DNA from: Liquidambar formosana | Taxonomy: Eukaryota > Streptophyta > Magnoliopsida > Saxifragales > Altingiaceae | Reading direction: 5' to 3' | Assembly (NCBI GenBank): GCA_039720395.1 | Contig: CM077828.1 | Coordinates: forward strand, 25,524,717-25,588,716 | Length of the DNA stretch: 64,000 nucleotides | In this document: in pieces, positions 11,001 through 24,289 of the stretch | Numbering within the stretch: the first letter of the stretch is position 1 | How the letters are laid out: each line of letters begins with the position of its first letter | The notes under the pieces: generated by a model | The model's input: the letters and a program-made list of their open reading frames with translations, nothing else | The model's database searches: none | What the model was told of the DNA's origin: nothing | Position numbers and translations under genes: made by a program

Positions 11001-14000
11001 CCCTGTTAGAACCTCAAATCGTTGAACGCTTATTTGATGCTAGACCCTGAAGCTGATGGCATGTAACTTAGATTAGTTTTAGTGGTTTGAATTGTACTAG
11101 GAGTTTTTTACTAATAAATATTGCTGTTTGTTTGTACTATTTGAAATTTTCATGGTCAGTAGTAGGATATTAGTATGTTTTCCTTCTCTGATTTGATGTG
11201 CCATGAGTACAGATATTGAATATCTTGAATATTTTCCCATTGAAGAATCCTAATAACAAATTACATCACTTATTCTTGGACTGGTTTTTACTTCATTGGA
11301 GGCCAGGTTATCTTCACTGCAATATGGTCCCAGATTGAGGATTGGATTTTAGAAGCACAATGTTTTTAGCTTGTTCAGCGGTTAAATAGGTCAATACTGC
11401 CCTTTGTTTTGTTTGCTTGTTTGTTTGTTAATGGAGCCAAAAATTATTGATGGCCATCGGTTTTGTAGTCCGATGAGAAGACACACCACTCTTTCAAAGA
11501 TGGATTTATAGCTACCATTTTGCTGTTGTTAGAGTAGGTAGACATCTGGTAGAAACTATCCTTGGTGGGTTTCTTGCATGTTTTGAAAACTTCCTCCCAT
11601 ACTATGACATTGGTTATGATACTGCTGGAGCCTTCATCGTTTTTTGTTTAAAGTTAGGAATGCTTGGAGAGTGCAAAGTAAGTAGAACTTTGTTATCCTC
11701 TCTAATCGTTGTCAGTCATTGGGCTTGGATATTATGGCATGTTTCTTAAAGAGTGGATGTGGGAATGTTTATTTAGCTAGATTCCGTTTGGAATGGAGTT
11801 ACCTTTCAGACATCCTTGTTGCCTTTTACTTCCGCACATCATCCACCACCCACAAACAAATCAACGACTGACAAGCAAATCAACGACTGACATAGGCAAA
11901 CCCAGTTTAACAGAAACGAAGATAACTAACGATAACCCCTACATGGACTGGCCATCAAACAATGAAGAAAGATATGGCCAACCAAATTTGCGCCTTTTTT
12001 GCACATGAAACACTAATTTATGACAATCCATTTTCCGGTGATCAATTGATCCACAATCAAACATTATTTCTCATATTGTCTACACAGAAAATATCCAGTC
12101 ATTGTGTGTTAGGGCACCAAATTCTTTTTGCAGGGAAGAAGCTTGTAAAATTATTTTTCAGGTAAATATAAAAGGATTCTATTATGGATATACAATTAAA
12201 GTTGAATCTCCACTGTCATAGTATTATTTCTTAGCCTCTTTTGAGATGCTGTCTTTGCCCTTCAATGTCGATTGTCTTAAAATAACAACACTTTGTTATG
12301 TTGCTCATTAGGTATAATTGTTAATATTACCATTTTTTTTAATTTTTTTTTGGCTCTTTCTTCATCTTCAAATACACCGCTCGCTTTATTAGCTTTCCCA
12401 TTCAAATTTACCTATGTGAGTTATCAATTTGATACAGAAGCGGATGGTGCTCTGGACAAAGCTCGAAAACACAAGAAGAGACAACTTGAGGACACATTGA
12501 ACCTTGTTATAAAGAAAAGGAAGGTAACAGTTATAATATGACATTCTCTCTCTCTCTCTCTCTCTCTCCACCCCCCACCAAAAGGAAAAAATAAACCTCA
12601 TTTATTGATTGGAATTTCATTTTGGTACTCTTTTCTATCTCTTGTGCTTTTACATTTCAGATAAAGCGTGAATCAATTTTGATTCCTTTTGAAAAGATCC
12701 CTTGTTCTTGGATTAAAAAAAAAAAAAAAAAAAAAAAAAAACCTCTCCGAAGTTAAAATCATGATTTTAAAGAGATATTGCCTAGTCCAAATAGGGATGA
12801 ATAAACTCAGAAAGTTCCGCAGTTTCACTTCCATCAAAAAGTGCCCTTGCCTTAATTATTTGGAAAAAAATAAAGATAAAATAAGCACTCATGGTTGCAC
12901 TCCATCAAAATTGCTATAATGCACGACATTAAGAACCTGTCTGGCCTTATGGTCCCAAAACACATGTGTTTCAAAATAAGAATGAAATTTTTTTAATATA
13001 AAATTTATGTTATTTTTTATATCATAATATATTATTTTAAACAGGCTATTAACAATTTTTTTCTTCTTTTATTTTTTCTTAAATGTTATTTATTTTTTCT
13101 CTTTTAGCTTCTGGCCCTTAATGGTGACCTTTTTTATTATTTTTTATTTTTTTAATAATGTACTTGGTAACTTGATATATTCTGCATTTATTAGATGTCT
13201 ACGAGTGATGGCACAAATTTTTTTTTATTATAATTTTTTATAATTATTTTCTGGACAGGAATATGAAGAGAAATTGCGGGAAAAGGGGGAGACCCCAGTA
13301 ATGTTCAGGTGAAGAAGTCTCTCTTTCTGATCTTTTTGTGCATGAAGTAGAATATTAAAAATTAATTTCTGTTCGTTTTCATTTACAAACTATCTTATTT
13401 CTGCTGCAGTCATTTGGGACCTCCTAGAAAACGTGCAAGTATGGAAGAAGAAGAGAGAGCCAAACACCCAAAACCTGAAGTAGTTTCTGAGCTAACTTGT
13501 GTAGGCTATTATTTTAAACCCTCACTGTCTAAATACAAAGTCTGATTTACCAATTTGTTGTTGCAGGACTCTGTTTACTATCACCCTACACTGAATCCGA
13601 CAGGGGCCCCACCACCTGGAAAGCCTCCCATGTTTAAATCATCAATAGGTTGGTTTAATTTTTTCTCATATTTTCCACTTTTTTCACTCTCTCTCTCTCT
13701 CTCTCTCTCATTAGTCTTTGGTTTCGGACTGCAGGACCCAGAATTCCCTTATCAGCAGCTTCATCTAGTGGTGCTGCATCATCGTCACAGACAGAGTCGG
13801 AGGATATTGCTTTAGCTGTACCTCCTCCACCTCCGCCTCCTCCTCCTTTGCCAAATGCGGCTGATTTAGACTCTGGAGATGGCTCAATACCTGCATCTTT
13901 GCCTCTACCCCCTCCACCCCCAATGCCACCAAGGCCTGCTTTGGCAGAGTTGGGTAAGTCATTGCCTCCACCACCTTTGCCACCACCACCTCCTGGCCCC

Positions 14001-15738
14001 CCACCTAAGGAACAAGTTGCAATTCGCCCTCCACTTCCTCTACAGTCTGCTCAGCCACCTCCACCTGGAACAGGTGGAGGTGAAAGGGAGAAAAATCAGT
14101 CTGCAATGTCAGATAACCCAACCACCAAGGAACCAGGTCAGGTAAGCTCTTCCTCTTTCACTCTCTTGGGATAATTTATATGGCATGAAACTGTCAAAAA
14201 TGATCTTTTCTAAATGGCATAGGTCTGTTCTGGCAAGAAATAAAATTGTGGTCAATTTTTATTCCCTTCTGGGCATTCAATGGACTGAACAAGTTTATAC
14301 TTGGTACACATTTTTACAAGAAAGTGTATACTTGGTGTAACTAAATGAGAGTATATTTGGTTGGTCCAAGCCCTAAATCCTATGACATTGAACATCCTCT
14401 GGGATTTTTTTACAAACTGTTGCAGTTCATGTTCAAGAAATATAGATGACGTCTCTCTTTCTCTCTCTCAAATAGGTGCCTACCATGCTCCCTCCACCTC
14501 CTCCACCGCCTGGGTTGCCACTGAAGTCAGCAAGTAATCAGTCTGAAGGTGCACCATCTGAATCTGATGCCAATAATCCTTTAGGAATCAAGGATCATAC
14601 TAAGATGGTTCCCCCTCCACCTCCTTCCGAGGCAACAGCCTCCAGTGCCTAGACCTGCCCTGATCCCATCTTTACAGCCTGATGTATTACCCCCAGGAAT
14701 TTCACGTTATCCCCCACCACCACCTCCGCCAGATATGCGGCCTCCATTATCTGCTCCTGGACTTCCCGGCCAAGCTGCTCCCCCTGGAATGATGGTTCCT
14801 CTAATTCCAAGGCCTCCTTTTGGTCCTCCCCCTGGACCTCCGCCAATGATGAGACCACCACTTCCACCTGGTCCTCCTCCTGCCTTACAAGAGGATGATC
14901 ATTCTGCAATCAGACCATCAGTTCCTCAGAAGCCATCATACATCAAATCTGCTGCATCTACTGTTGTTAAGAGACCACTAGCTCAGCATACTCCAGAACT
15001 TACAGCTATGGTGAGTTTGATTCTCTCTGTTAGCTATACATTGCAGCTTTATTTTACTGATCACGCGTGCATTCAAATAAAGTCCAGTCCAACAATTGTG
15101 TGAAATATGATTTATATTTTGATTATGGTGAGTGTCCAGACCATCAGCTCCGATTATCAATTGATTAAAAAATTCCCAACTGAACCATGGGTTGCCTGGT
15201 AAGCCTTGGTGATGGCCTAAAAATGGTGTTTTGTAGGTAGTTGCCCTGTGGGCATGTCATCTACTGATCGATTTGAGTTAGTTTAGTTATTGAGGCTGAA
15301 GTAAAAATCTAAACTGCAAAACTTAAATGATCAGATAATATTTCAAAGATATCATATTATAAAATATTTTGAGCAGAGGGGGATTACTGCATGCAAGTGC
15401 TACCTTAAAGTCTCAAACCTTGGTCTGCATAATGTTGCTTGCAGAGCTTCTCATTCTACTTAAACTCTGAATTGTTGTGTACCCTCCCTTGACCTAAGCC
15501 TCTATGATGGTTGATTCAGGTTCCTGCATCTGTACGCGTGAGGAGAGAGACTGCTGTTTCTAAAGGAAAGCCAAAGCCATTGCTCTCAACGACGGCAGTA
15601 GCCACCCGACCAGCAGCTCCTACTGTTGTGAAGGCAGACTTGGCAAATTCGTCATCAGCGCCAAAACCACAGAGCATTGATGACTCATATATGGCCTTTT
15701 TAGAGGACATGAAAGCTCTTGGTGCACTTGATAGTTGA
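7814..15738 (+). CDS. ELF5: EARLY FLOWERING 5 / WBP11 homologue with one frameshift
   Basis: The plant ELF5 family has a Wbp11/ELF5/Saf1 N-terminal domain and proline-rich repeats. These are nuclear proteins linked to pre-mRNA splicing; Arabidopsis ELF5 affects FLC level and flowering time. Coding exons: 7814-7894, 9299-9392, 12438-12523, 13259-13308, 13410-13479, 13567-13648, 13735-14141, 14476-15010 and 15520-15738, all with GT-AG introns and compatible phases. Exon 1 starts [20 protein letters not shown]; exons 2-4 give the basic [18 protein letters not shown] and [17 protein letters not shown] stretches; exon 6 has [20 protein letters not shown]. Polyproline runs fill exons 7-8 and the C-terminus ends [13 protein letters not shown]. 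One extra T at about 14625/14626 shifts frame and creates TAG at 14650-14652 (348 residues as read). Discounting it gives 540 residues, the family size. Intron 2 carries an antisense LINE remnant and intron 1 a MITE. Confidence 0.93.
8019..8051. repeat. TA microsatellite, ELF5 intron 1
   Basis: About 16 TA units lie in the first intron of the ELF5-like gene. Confidence 0.9.
8293..8570. mobile_element. Tourist/PIF-Harbinger-like MITE in ELF5 intron 1
   Basis: A 278-bp stretch is bounded by imperfect 18-bp inverted ends (GAGCCTGTTTGGTCGGCC against GGCCCTATTTGGACGTCC, 13 of 18 matching). TAA is present on both sides (8290-8292 and 8571-8573). The 3-bp TWA target duplication and the GGCCTGTTTGG-like terminus fit PIF/Harbinger MITEs. 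It has no coding capacity. Confidence 0.6.
9445..10560 (-). mobile_element. 5'-truncated LINE (L1-type) remnant, antisense in ELF5 intron 2
   Basis: Read on the minus strand, the fragment encodes the end of a plant L1-type reverse transcriptase [19 protein letters not shown], then a zf-RVT domain with [44 protein letters not shown] and [12 protein letters not shown] 1-base loss plus stop codons near 10190-10205 split the frame, so it is inactive. A poly-T run at 9445-9455 on the plus strand marks the 3' poly-A tail. The 5' end is diffuse; protein similarity fades above about 10560. It enlarges intron 2 of the ELF5-like gene to about 3 kb. Confidence 0.85.
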
Positions 15739-18354
15739 GCTGATTTTAGCTATGGTGAGGGACGTCCGAGGGAGACAGGATGGCGTGCCTGTAACAAAAT
15801 GATAGGAGCCGTGTACAGGCTATGTATTGTAACGGAACTTGGGATTTCCTTCATTTAATTACTCTTATCATTGTTGATGGCGTTGACCTTTGCTTTCTCG
15901 TCCTGTAATCTCCCTTTAATTAGTGGAGCTACATTTTTCCATTGCTACAATTTTAAACCATCCTTCTCAATTCTTGAGATAGTTTTAACTAAGGCTTTTT
16001 TTCCTGATTTAGTGGAAGATAGATGTGTCAATCTAGAACAATCTGGAAAGTGTAATACATTGAAGTTTATAGAATTTTTTAATTTCTTTTCTTTTCCCTT
16101 TTTAATGTTCTTCACGCTGGAATTCCTTTATATTGGCTTGCATGTACTTTTTTTTTTCCCCCAGCTTTTTCTCCTTGCTCTGATGGTCAGGATCTGCTTG
16201 CGATGTGTTTTGAATTTTTATATTGTCCTGTCTAGAGACTCACCATTGAAATCCCATTTTGATTACTCTTGATTCCAGTCAAATAAATGTGCTGTTATTT
16301 AGTCTGTCAAGGGTAGCTGTAAGACACCATAGAACCCTCCTCTTACCTTTGAAATTTTATTCCATTTTATTTTGATTCTGACCAAACAAACATACCTAAT
16401 AAGTCTCTACAAAACATCACAGAACCCCCCTCTCAAGGTTTATGTTCAAGGCATTTAAGGAGTCTTTTGTCCCTCGTTTATTACAAAATCCTCTCTTCCT
16501 TATATTTTTGGCTAGATTATTATAAAATTCTCTAATTGTGATTAGGATCGGAGCAAATCAATCCCAAAAATGTTCTTCAAATGAACATCATCCAATTGGG
16601 AATTTTAAAAACTAGATCAAATGCGGTTCGATTCATAATTGTTATCTAGTTTTTAAGTAAATCAACTTATAGTAAGTTTGAAAAAAATAATGTTTATACC
16701 TTGTTTTTAGTATAAAATTAAACAGATTAGCATAAAAAAATAGACTTATCAAACATTGTGAAAATCAAAGGTAATAACTCTTGTTTTTAAATGGTTAGAC
16801 TTTCAAGTTTACCAAACAACCCCTAAGAGAATGAGACAAGCCAGTTTAAGACAACACAAAACTTGGAAGGAATTGGTTTGTTTGGATCTCAAAAAGAGAG
16901 GAACAAAAAAAAAAAACAAAAAAAACAAAAAAAAGGTATTCAAAATAGTTCTAGTAAGGAATTCTTTATAAACTATACCAAGTACTCTTTTTTCCATTTC
17001 CCTCCTATTTTCCAAAATCTAAATGGAGCAAAAATCTCATGAAATGAATGAATCTTAAGTTAGTTTCACGAGAAATGCAAATCAACAAATTTTTTTTAAA
17101 TAATTTTTTACAAGAAGTCTATATAAACATGTGTTATTTATACCCAGCATTCGGGCACTCGATTTATTTTATGCCCAGCAGAATGCAGAGCTAGGGGAGT
17201 CAGGAACTCAGGATGCCCTTATCTAAGGAGATCCTTGGACTTTAGTTGAAATTACTTGAAAAACAAATACGGGGTAAATAAAAAAATGTCTCGAGATTTA
17301 TTTTCAAATTCATCAAACCTAGGGGGGCCTTTAAAAAAATTCCTTGGATTTTACTTGGATTCACAAACAGTCGTAAACACATCAAGCAATATACAACAGA
17401 CACGGCTCACATAAAGCCTCCCCCTGAATCCGGTAACAATGAATCTGAATCCGATTCCTTCAAATAAAAAACATACTTCATTTCCCCTGTTTTCTAAAAA
17501 CAGTTTCAAGAATCATTCCACCTCTTTTTTGCTTTGTCCCTCCATTTTCAACAGTCACAGTCTCAACAGCATCATCTTCAATTAAAATATGTGAGTATGC
17601 CTTGACCCATTTATTACTTTATTGCAGTATAGCAGAAAATATTGTCTAGCATTGATGGTGAGCATGTGATGATGACTTAGTCTTATCTAGAAGAGAGCTT
17701 TGTATTTAGATACAACTCTCATGTAACCCTTTATATGTTTGTCCGTTTGCATGTTTGGATTGATGTCATCTCTGGCGTTGGACTGTCTTTTTTTAGGCTT
17801 TTTGGATGGTAAATCCAAATGGGTTCCATTCATATTTGGAAATTTTGTTGCTTTTTGGCAGCATTTTTGGTGTCTGGTTTTAAAAACGTTCTAGACCTCG
17901 GGCTATTAATTGTGAGTGCAAGACACATTGAACCAACCAGGATCCTGTCCAACTTGGTTTTCTGCTCAACAACTACATTAATTTAGATAAAGAATACAGG
18001 TAAAGTCAACCTTTTAGACTGCCCATTTGCGGCCTCTATCTCAGTTGAAAGCTACTGGTGATCTTAAATCCATAGAGTTGAAAAAACAATGTCAAATGCT
18101 TGAGAGAGAGAGTATTAGATATATATTTTCCTTCTGGAAGCTGAATTATAAAGAGATATTGATGGGCAGATGGACCAATAAAAATTAAGATGCAGAAAGA
18201 TTGAGTTGGTAGTGGGCAGAATGTATAAGACTCATCAAGATTTTTGTCTCTGAGAGATGGGGTTGTGTAGGGCCTTTCTAAAATTATCATGGAGTAGATA
18301 ACAGGGCGGGGTGCTGTATTGTGTGTGTTTTGTTTTCTCTCTCTGTCTGGTGCG
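15739..18354. other. Intergenic between ELF5 and HIPL1 homologues
   Basis: It contains the ELF5 3' flank and the HIPL1-like promoter side. I see no supported coding exon, only AT-rich sequence, a short inverted repeat near 16606-16655 (AAAAACTAGA / TCTAGTTTTT) and A-rich tracts around 16905-16935. Confidence 0.5.
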
Positions 18355-21300
18355 ATGGGTGGTGTTCTTGCCATTATTATCCTGCTTTTCAACCTGCTGG
18401 TTCAGCTTGATCCCTCCTTTTCAAATCCTTTATGTACTGATTCAAGTGGGTTTCATTCTTTCACTGTCTTACAATTTAGTTTGTTAATGACTTAGTGCTT
18501 TATTTGCAGTTATCTACCTGAATTTTTTTTAATTAAATTTTACTGTTGTTTTCTGATTTTAATTGGTATAGGTGCACCCTTTACCCCAAAGACCCCACTG
18601 GGGTTCTGTCCTTACAATGGGAGCAGTATGCTGCAACTCCACGAAGGATTTGCAATTGCAGAAGCAATTTCAAGCAATGAACATCTCCAATCCTGGTTGT
18701 GCTTCTCTTCTGAAAGCAATCCTCTGCGCGGTAAGACTTTATTTGTCCATAATAGTGAAGAGACTTATGTACTGTTTATTCAAATTTCAGACCTTGAATT
18801 AATTGCATGCTTGATGGCATGACAGAGTGATGCATCATTACACTGTAATCAACTGATCTTTCCAGAAAATTTTGTAATTTTATTCTGATTTTTATGAACC
18901 ATGAGCATAATGCATGAAAGAGATTAATCTATCAAAGATCATAGTTATAAAAAATGCTGGAATTTTAACTTTTTTTGCAGCTAAACATTGAGAACAATAT
19001 ATAAATTTAGATATAATTCAGATGCATACTACCTGAGTTTCTGAATACATAACAACTGTCTTCATTTTGGGTTGACTATAAAATAGAGGAAAATTAAGCA
19101 AAAATTCTTAATATCATTGTTTGAAGTTCATTTCTTTCCTTCCATCTTCTTAGCAACCGAATGGAGCTCTAAAGAATTCAGAAATTCTTCATTATCTCAA
19201 AGCAATTGAATTAATTAAATGCAAAAGGAAAAAAAAAAAAATTGAAATGGTCCTTTTGCTTAATTTTTTTCATGTTTGAAATCAAGATGGTACTGTTTGT
19301 CAAGTGTGAAGATACACACACACACACACACAAAATGACCCTTAGATAATAGTAGAGAATTTTTCTATCATGTCATCACTTTTTCTCAAGCATCGATAGT
19401 ATATAATGCACCTTACCATTGGCTGGTGGCCCAATTCATCTTCATTTATTGGCATTTGACATTGTAATTCACAGCGAAATGTCCCCTTATCTCTTGTCTA
19501 GAAGTTGTATAAGTAGTAAATGCTTTTCTATAGTCTCAAACGCATGGTTTTATGTTTATGCTTTTTCATTTGAAATTCTCCTTAAAGTTGGAGAATCTTG
19601 ATGCTGGATACCTTAAATTGTTCACATCAAAAACTTTACTTTTTTGTTATATGTTATGTTCTTTCACCCACTTGAAAAAAATTATAACATGTTGATTCTT
19701 TATTTCACGGTTTTCAGAGATGCGATAAATTTTCAGCAGAGTTATTTAGAGTTGATTCCACACCCCGTCCGGTTCCTGTACTCTGCAATTCTACTGTTTC
19801 ATCAAATTCGTCCCAGTCTAATCAAGCAACAAATGATTATTGCTCCAAAGTATGGGATACATGTCAAAATGTGTCAGTGTTGAATTCTCCCTTCGCCCCT
19901 TCATTACAAGGTCAAGCTGGAGTACCAGTCAATTCCAATTTTACTAAACTGACTGAATTCTGGCAATCAAAAACTGATTTCTGCAAAGCATTTGGTGGAG
20001 CTTCTAGTGATGGATCAGTATGTTTTGATGGTGAGCCTGTTACACTCAATAGCACTGGAACTCCAAGCTCCCCAAGTGGCTTGTGCCTTGAGAAAATTGG
20101 GAATGGGTCTTACCTCAATATGGTTGCTCATCCTGACGGGTCCAACCGTGCTTTCTTCTCTAACCAACAAGGTAAGATTTGGTTGGCAACTGTTCCCCGA
20201 GAGGGATCGGGAGGAACATTGGGGCTTGATGAATCCAGTCCCTTTCTAGACTTAACTGATGAAGTTCATTTTGATTCTGAATTTGGGATGATGGGTATGG
20301 CATTTCATCCAAATTTTGCACAAAATGGCCGCTTCTTTGCTTCATTCAATTGTGATAAGGTGAAATGGCCAGGCTGTGTGGGAAGATGTTCATGTAATTC
20401 AGACGTAAACTGTGATCCTTCAAAGATAGGTTCTGATAATGGTGCCCAACCATGCCAATATCAAAGTGTTATCGCAGAGTTTACTGCTAATGGTACCGCA
20501 TCCCAGCTTTCCTTGGTACACATCCACATACACAACAAATTTCCGCTATGTTATTTATCTCAATGATTCTAATTGTAACTTGATGCTTTTACAGGCTCTA
20601 AGTGCCCAACCAGTCTGAAGTGAGAAGGATATTCACAATGGGCCTGCCGTTTACATCTCACCATGGAGGACAAATTCTCTTTGGACCCACAGATGGGTAT
20701 TTATACTTTATGATGGGTGATGGTGGAGGTATAGGTGACCCTTACAATTTTTCCCAAAACAAGAAATCATTGCTTGGAAAGATTATGAGGCTTGATGTTG
20801 ATAACATACCAAGTGAGTATCAACATATCAACATGGAATTGTTCATATTTATAGTTTATTCTAGTAACATTTTCTTGCAACTAGGTACTACATCTAGATG
20901 ATAATGGCCTAGTGATAATATGATTAGTCGGACAGATTCTGTTATTTTGTTTATTTACAACAATAAAAAATAAATTAAATAAAATAAAATTTCTTGCTTA
21001 TCGTTTTCAATGATATGGCTTATATTTTGGAGTATGATGTCTTAGTTCTCATCTACACCAAATTAAGTGTATCCACTGATATTAGCACTCCATTTATGCC
21101 ATTCTTTAATATATATATTTTTTTTTTTGTGTGCAAAGGTGTTTTATTCAACTAGATCTGGGAGTAGCAACGCCAATCAGATCAGCAAACAGCAACTTAC
21201 AAATCCCACTAGGGGCAAATCTAAATCTGAAAATGACAATTAGTTTTGTGCCCTTCCTGTGCAAGATAATCTGCACATTGGTTGCCTTCCCTCAGTGTAT

Positions 21301-24289
21301 GCTGGAGGTGGTAAACCCAATTCCGTGACATCAAAGCCCTGCAATCATTTTTAAGAATTCCATCTGGGTGATGCGAAATTGGGGCCGAATTAATCAACTC
21401 AATGGAAGATTGTGAGTCCTGTCTCGATAATCATTCTCCGATACCCCAAATCCCATGCAAGATCAAGCCTTGCCATTCTTTAGAGTACTCAGGAAAATAT
21501 ATATATATATATATATATATTTTAAAGGAGATGATGGCTGTGGAATTGAGAATTTCCTTTTCTTTGCTTACATTTTAGTGAAAGAAGTAGTATTATAGAG
21601 CTAGTTTACTTGCTTAGTTTGGTTCTTATTTGCACTCACCATTCTTTTCTCAGACTGGTCACTTGCCATGCATTTGCAGGTGAAGCAGAAATAGATAATC
21701 TTGGCTTATGGGGAAACTACTCTATCCCTAAGGATAATCCGTCTGCCAAAGACAAGGAATTACAACCTGAAATATGGGCCTTTGGACTAAGAAATCCTTG
21801 GCGTTGCAGTTTTGATTCAGAAAGGCCTTCCTACTTTATGTGTGCAGATGTTGGGCAGGTTTAAGTTTATTTCTCTTCTAATTTTCTTTGACATGGGGTC
21901 AGTTTATTACCATTATTACAACAAGAGACCTATATAGGTCATCCAAGGGTAACAAAGTTCTTCAGAACCTCGTTATGACTTGGAACCTGCGTTGTTCCAG
22001 AATCATTTTTGTCCTTTAGAGAAGTACTTTGAAATATAAACAGTTGAAGACAGAGTTCCTCTATCTTTCGTCTGTCACGGCAGAAAACTGGGGGACCTAC
22101 TTAGTTTTGGATGAATTAAGTGATGATTATTCTTCTACCAATGTGGCTTATATGCTCATAAATTGCTTTATTGAGGGGCTTTGCTTTTATTTTAGACTAT
22201 ATCACCACCAGTCCCCCCCTGAACTAATACCCCCGAAGTCCTATTTTGAAGATTTCGCCTTTATTTAGTACCCCCCAAAAATGCATTCTACTAAATTTGA
22301 ACAAGAGAAGGCTTACTACCAATACCAAATGCTTTCAACTTTATTTGGGAAATTTTACAAATGAAAAATTCTCTCGGGTTTTTAATTTCACATCTTTTTG
22401 CATTATATGTAGAGTAGAACCTTAAAAGTAATATTTTAGCTATTGAAAAAATGGACCAATATTGGAAAGAGTTTGGAACGCTTTCCTTATATGTCAAAAC
22501 TCCACTGCATCCTCGATTTAGTGAATGTTACTTCTGCTTGGATGTTATATCTGGTCTATGGAGCTGCAACACCATTATGGATAAAATGCTTTACTATTAT
22601 TCCTTTTCCACCTTGCGGTTCAAATGAAATTAGTCTTTTTCTGGCATTTGGTTGTACCATGGAAATTGAATGAGCCAATTGAATTCTTTATAAGTTTGGA
22701 AAGGAGTCCATTGTGTTCTCAATAACAATAATGATCGTTTAGAAATGGATTCAAATAAAATGCATCAGTTTTGCAGTGATGCATCTGTCATATGTTACCT
22801 GCTCTTCTGTTAGTGCTATGTAAAGCACAATGGTTTGACTCAAATTCCATGGGACATCTAAGTTGGCTGCCCTCTAATTTTGTGTCAATAGTTCTGGGTT
22901 TAGAACATGATCCGCTGTTATAATCATTATGATTTCTGCAGGATCATTATGAAGAGGTGGATATCATCACGAAAGCTGGAAACTATGGCTGGCGTGTTTA
23001 CGAGGGCCCCTATCTCTACACTCCTCCAGCAGCACCAGGGAGGAAATACATCAGTAAATTCCATAAACCCAATTTTCCCAGTGATGGGATACAACCACAA
23101 TGATGTAAACAAGAACTGAAGGATCAGCATCAATCACAGGGGGCTATTTTTATCGGTCCATGACTGATCCATGCATGTATGGAAGGTGAGCGAGCTTTAT
23201 TCATTTTAAGCCTTGCGACGGATGGCAATAGCAATTTCTTGTATATGTATGAGAACTTGAAGTTCCTCACTGATATAAAAAAATATCGGGTAAACGGAAT
23301 ACCCATTACGAATATAATCCCTCAAGTCCTGATCTTTCTAATTGGATTACAAACCCCTTGCACAACCACAAACTGTATGATGCACCCACACACCAATAGA
23401 GGAGGCTACTCAAATCTCTCCTATGTTTTCCACATGCCCATGGATCCCTTGCTTCACCCCAAAGTACCTGTGTCGACATGATATGACATTGGTGTGGGTA
23501 CTTCAGATGGACACTTCAAAATAGTGGAAAATCTTTGAAAAATAGACGAATCCAACACTTGTGACGCGCACACACACCCGCACCAGCACCAAACACCCAT
23601 ACTGAGTACATGAACATTGCTGATACTTATGTAACTTTTATTTAAATTCAAACTCTTGAATTTATCAGATTACCCATTTGGACGCTGGATCAGGTTATCT
23701 AATTTCCAAACACTGACCATGTAAATAATATTTATTTAGGAGGACAATCCAATGATATCTCACTTCACATGGCAAGAGTGTTCACTTGCTATACACAAAT
23801 GCACCTGAAAAATGAAGTCTTCTCCATGTACTACCAACATGTATCGTTGACCCTTACTAAGTTACTAACATGTAATGGATCTTCAGGTACTTGTTCGGAG
23901 ATTTATATGCGGGTGCTATATGGGCAGGAACTGAAAACCCAGAAAACAGTGGAAACTTTACGACTAGCCAGATTCCTTTCAGTTGTGCTCATGACTCTCC
24001 CATACAATGCAGCTCTGTGCCCGGAAGTTCTCTTCCGGCTTTGGGTTATATTTTCTCATTTGGGGAGGACAACAGTAAGGATAATTTCGTCCTCGCAAGC
24101 AGTGGTGTGTACAGAGTTGTTCGTCCTAGCCGCTGTAATTACACTTGCTCAAAAGAAAATGTTACTGCCGTTGCAGGCCCAGGTCCTGGTTCTTCACCTG
24201 CTTCGCAAGCCAGCCAATCAAGTGACCCATATAAGTATCTGGTGCTCCTATTCTCTTCTCTGTTGTTGATTTTGCTGGGATTTCTCTAG
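18355..24289 (+). CDS. HIPL1: HIPL1-like protein (glucose/sorbosone dehydrogenase fold, GPI-anchored) with four frameshifts
   Basis: Plant HIPL proteins resemble animal hedgehog-interacting protein. They have a Cys-rich N-terminal part and a PQQ-type soluble glucose/sorbosone dehydrogenase-like six-blade propeller; their biochemical role is not established. Exons: 18355-18445, 18572-18730, 19718-20515, 20595-20812, 21680-21858, 22942-23185 and 23887-24289. Exon 1 encodes a signal peptide (GGVLAIIILLFNLLVQL) then NPLCTDS. Cys-rich part: CCNSTKDLQLQKQF and CDKFSAELFRVDS. Propeller part: GLCLEKIGNGSYLNMVAHPD, FGMMGMAFHPNF, GQILFGPTDGYLYFMMGDGG, LLGKIMRLDVDNIP, PEIWAFGLRNPWRCSFD and LFGDLYAGAIWAGTENPENS. 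The C-terminus ends in a hydrophobic tail after SSDPYKY, consistent with GPI attachment. Phases agree only if single extra bases near 18628, 20613, 23041 and 23117 are ignored; this gives 695 residues, the usual size. As read, translation stops at 19726-19728 after about 86 residues. Confidence 0.93.
21119..21485 (-). mobile_element. LINE 3'-end fragment (RNase H-like) in HIPL1 intron 4
   Basis: The minus strand reads as a broken RNase H-like (RVT_3) C-terminus of a plant LINE, with pieces such as a SDSQSSIELI-like stretch, SHPDGILKNDCRAL and HTLREGNQCADYLA in shifting frames. A poly-T tract at its left end would be the poly-A tail. A TA microsatellite (about 21499-21520) abuts the other side. 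It is inactive and intronic. Confidence 0.6.

Noticed and set aside
13765..14909. Long open frames on other frames and strands in the ELF5 exons
   Set aside because: They arise from the CCN-rich polyproline coding sequence. The real frame is fixed by splice phases and conserved motifs.
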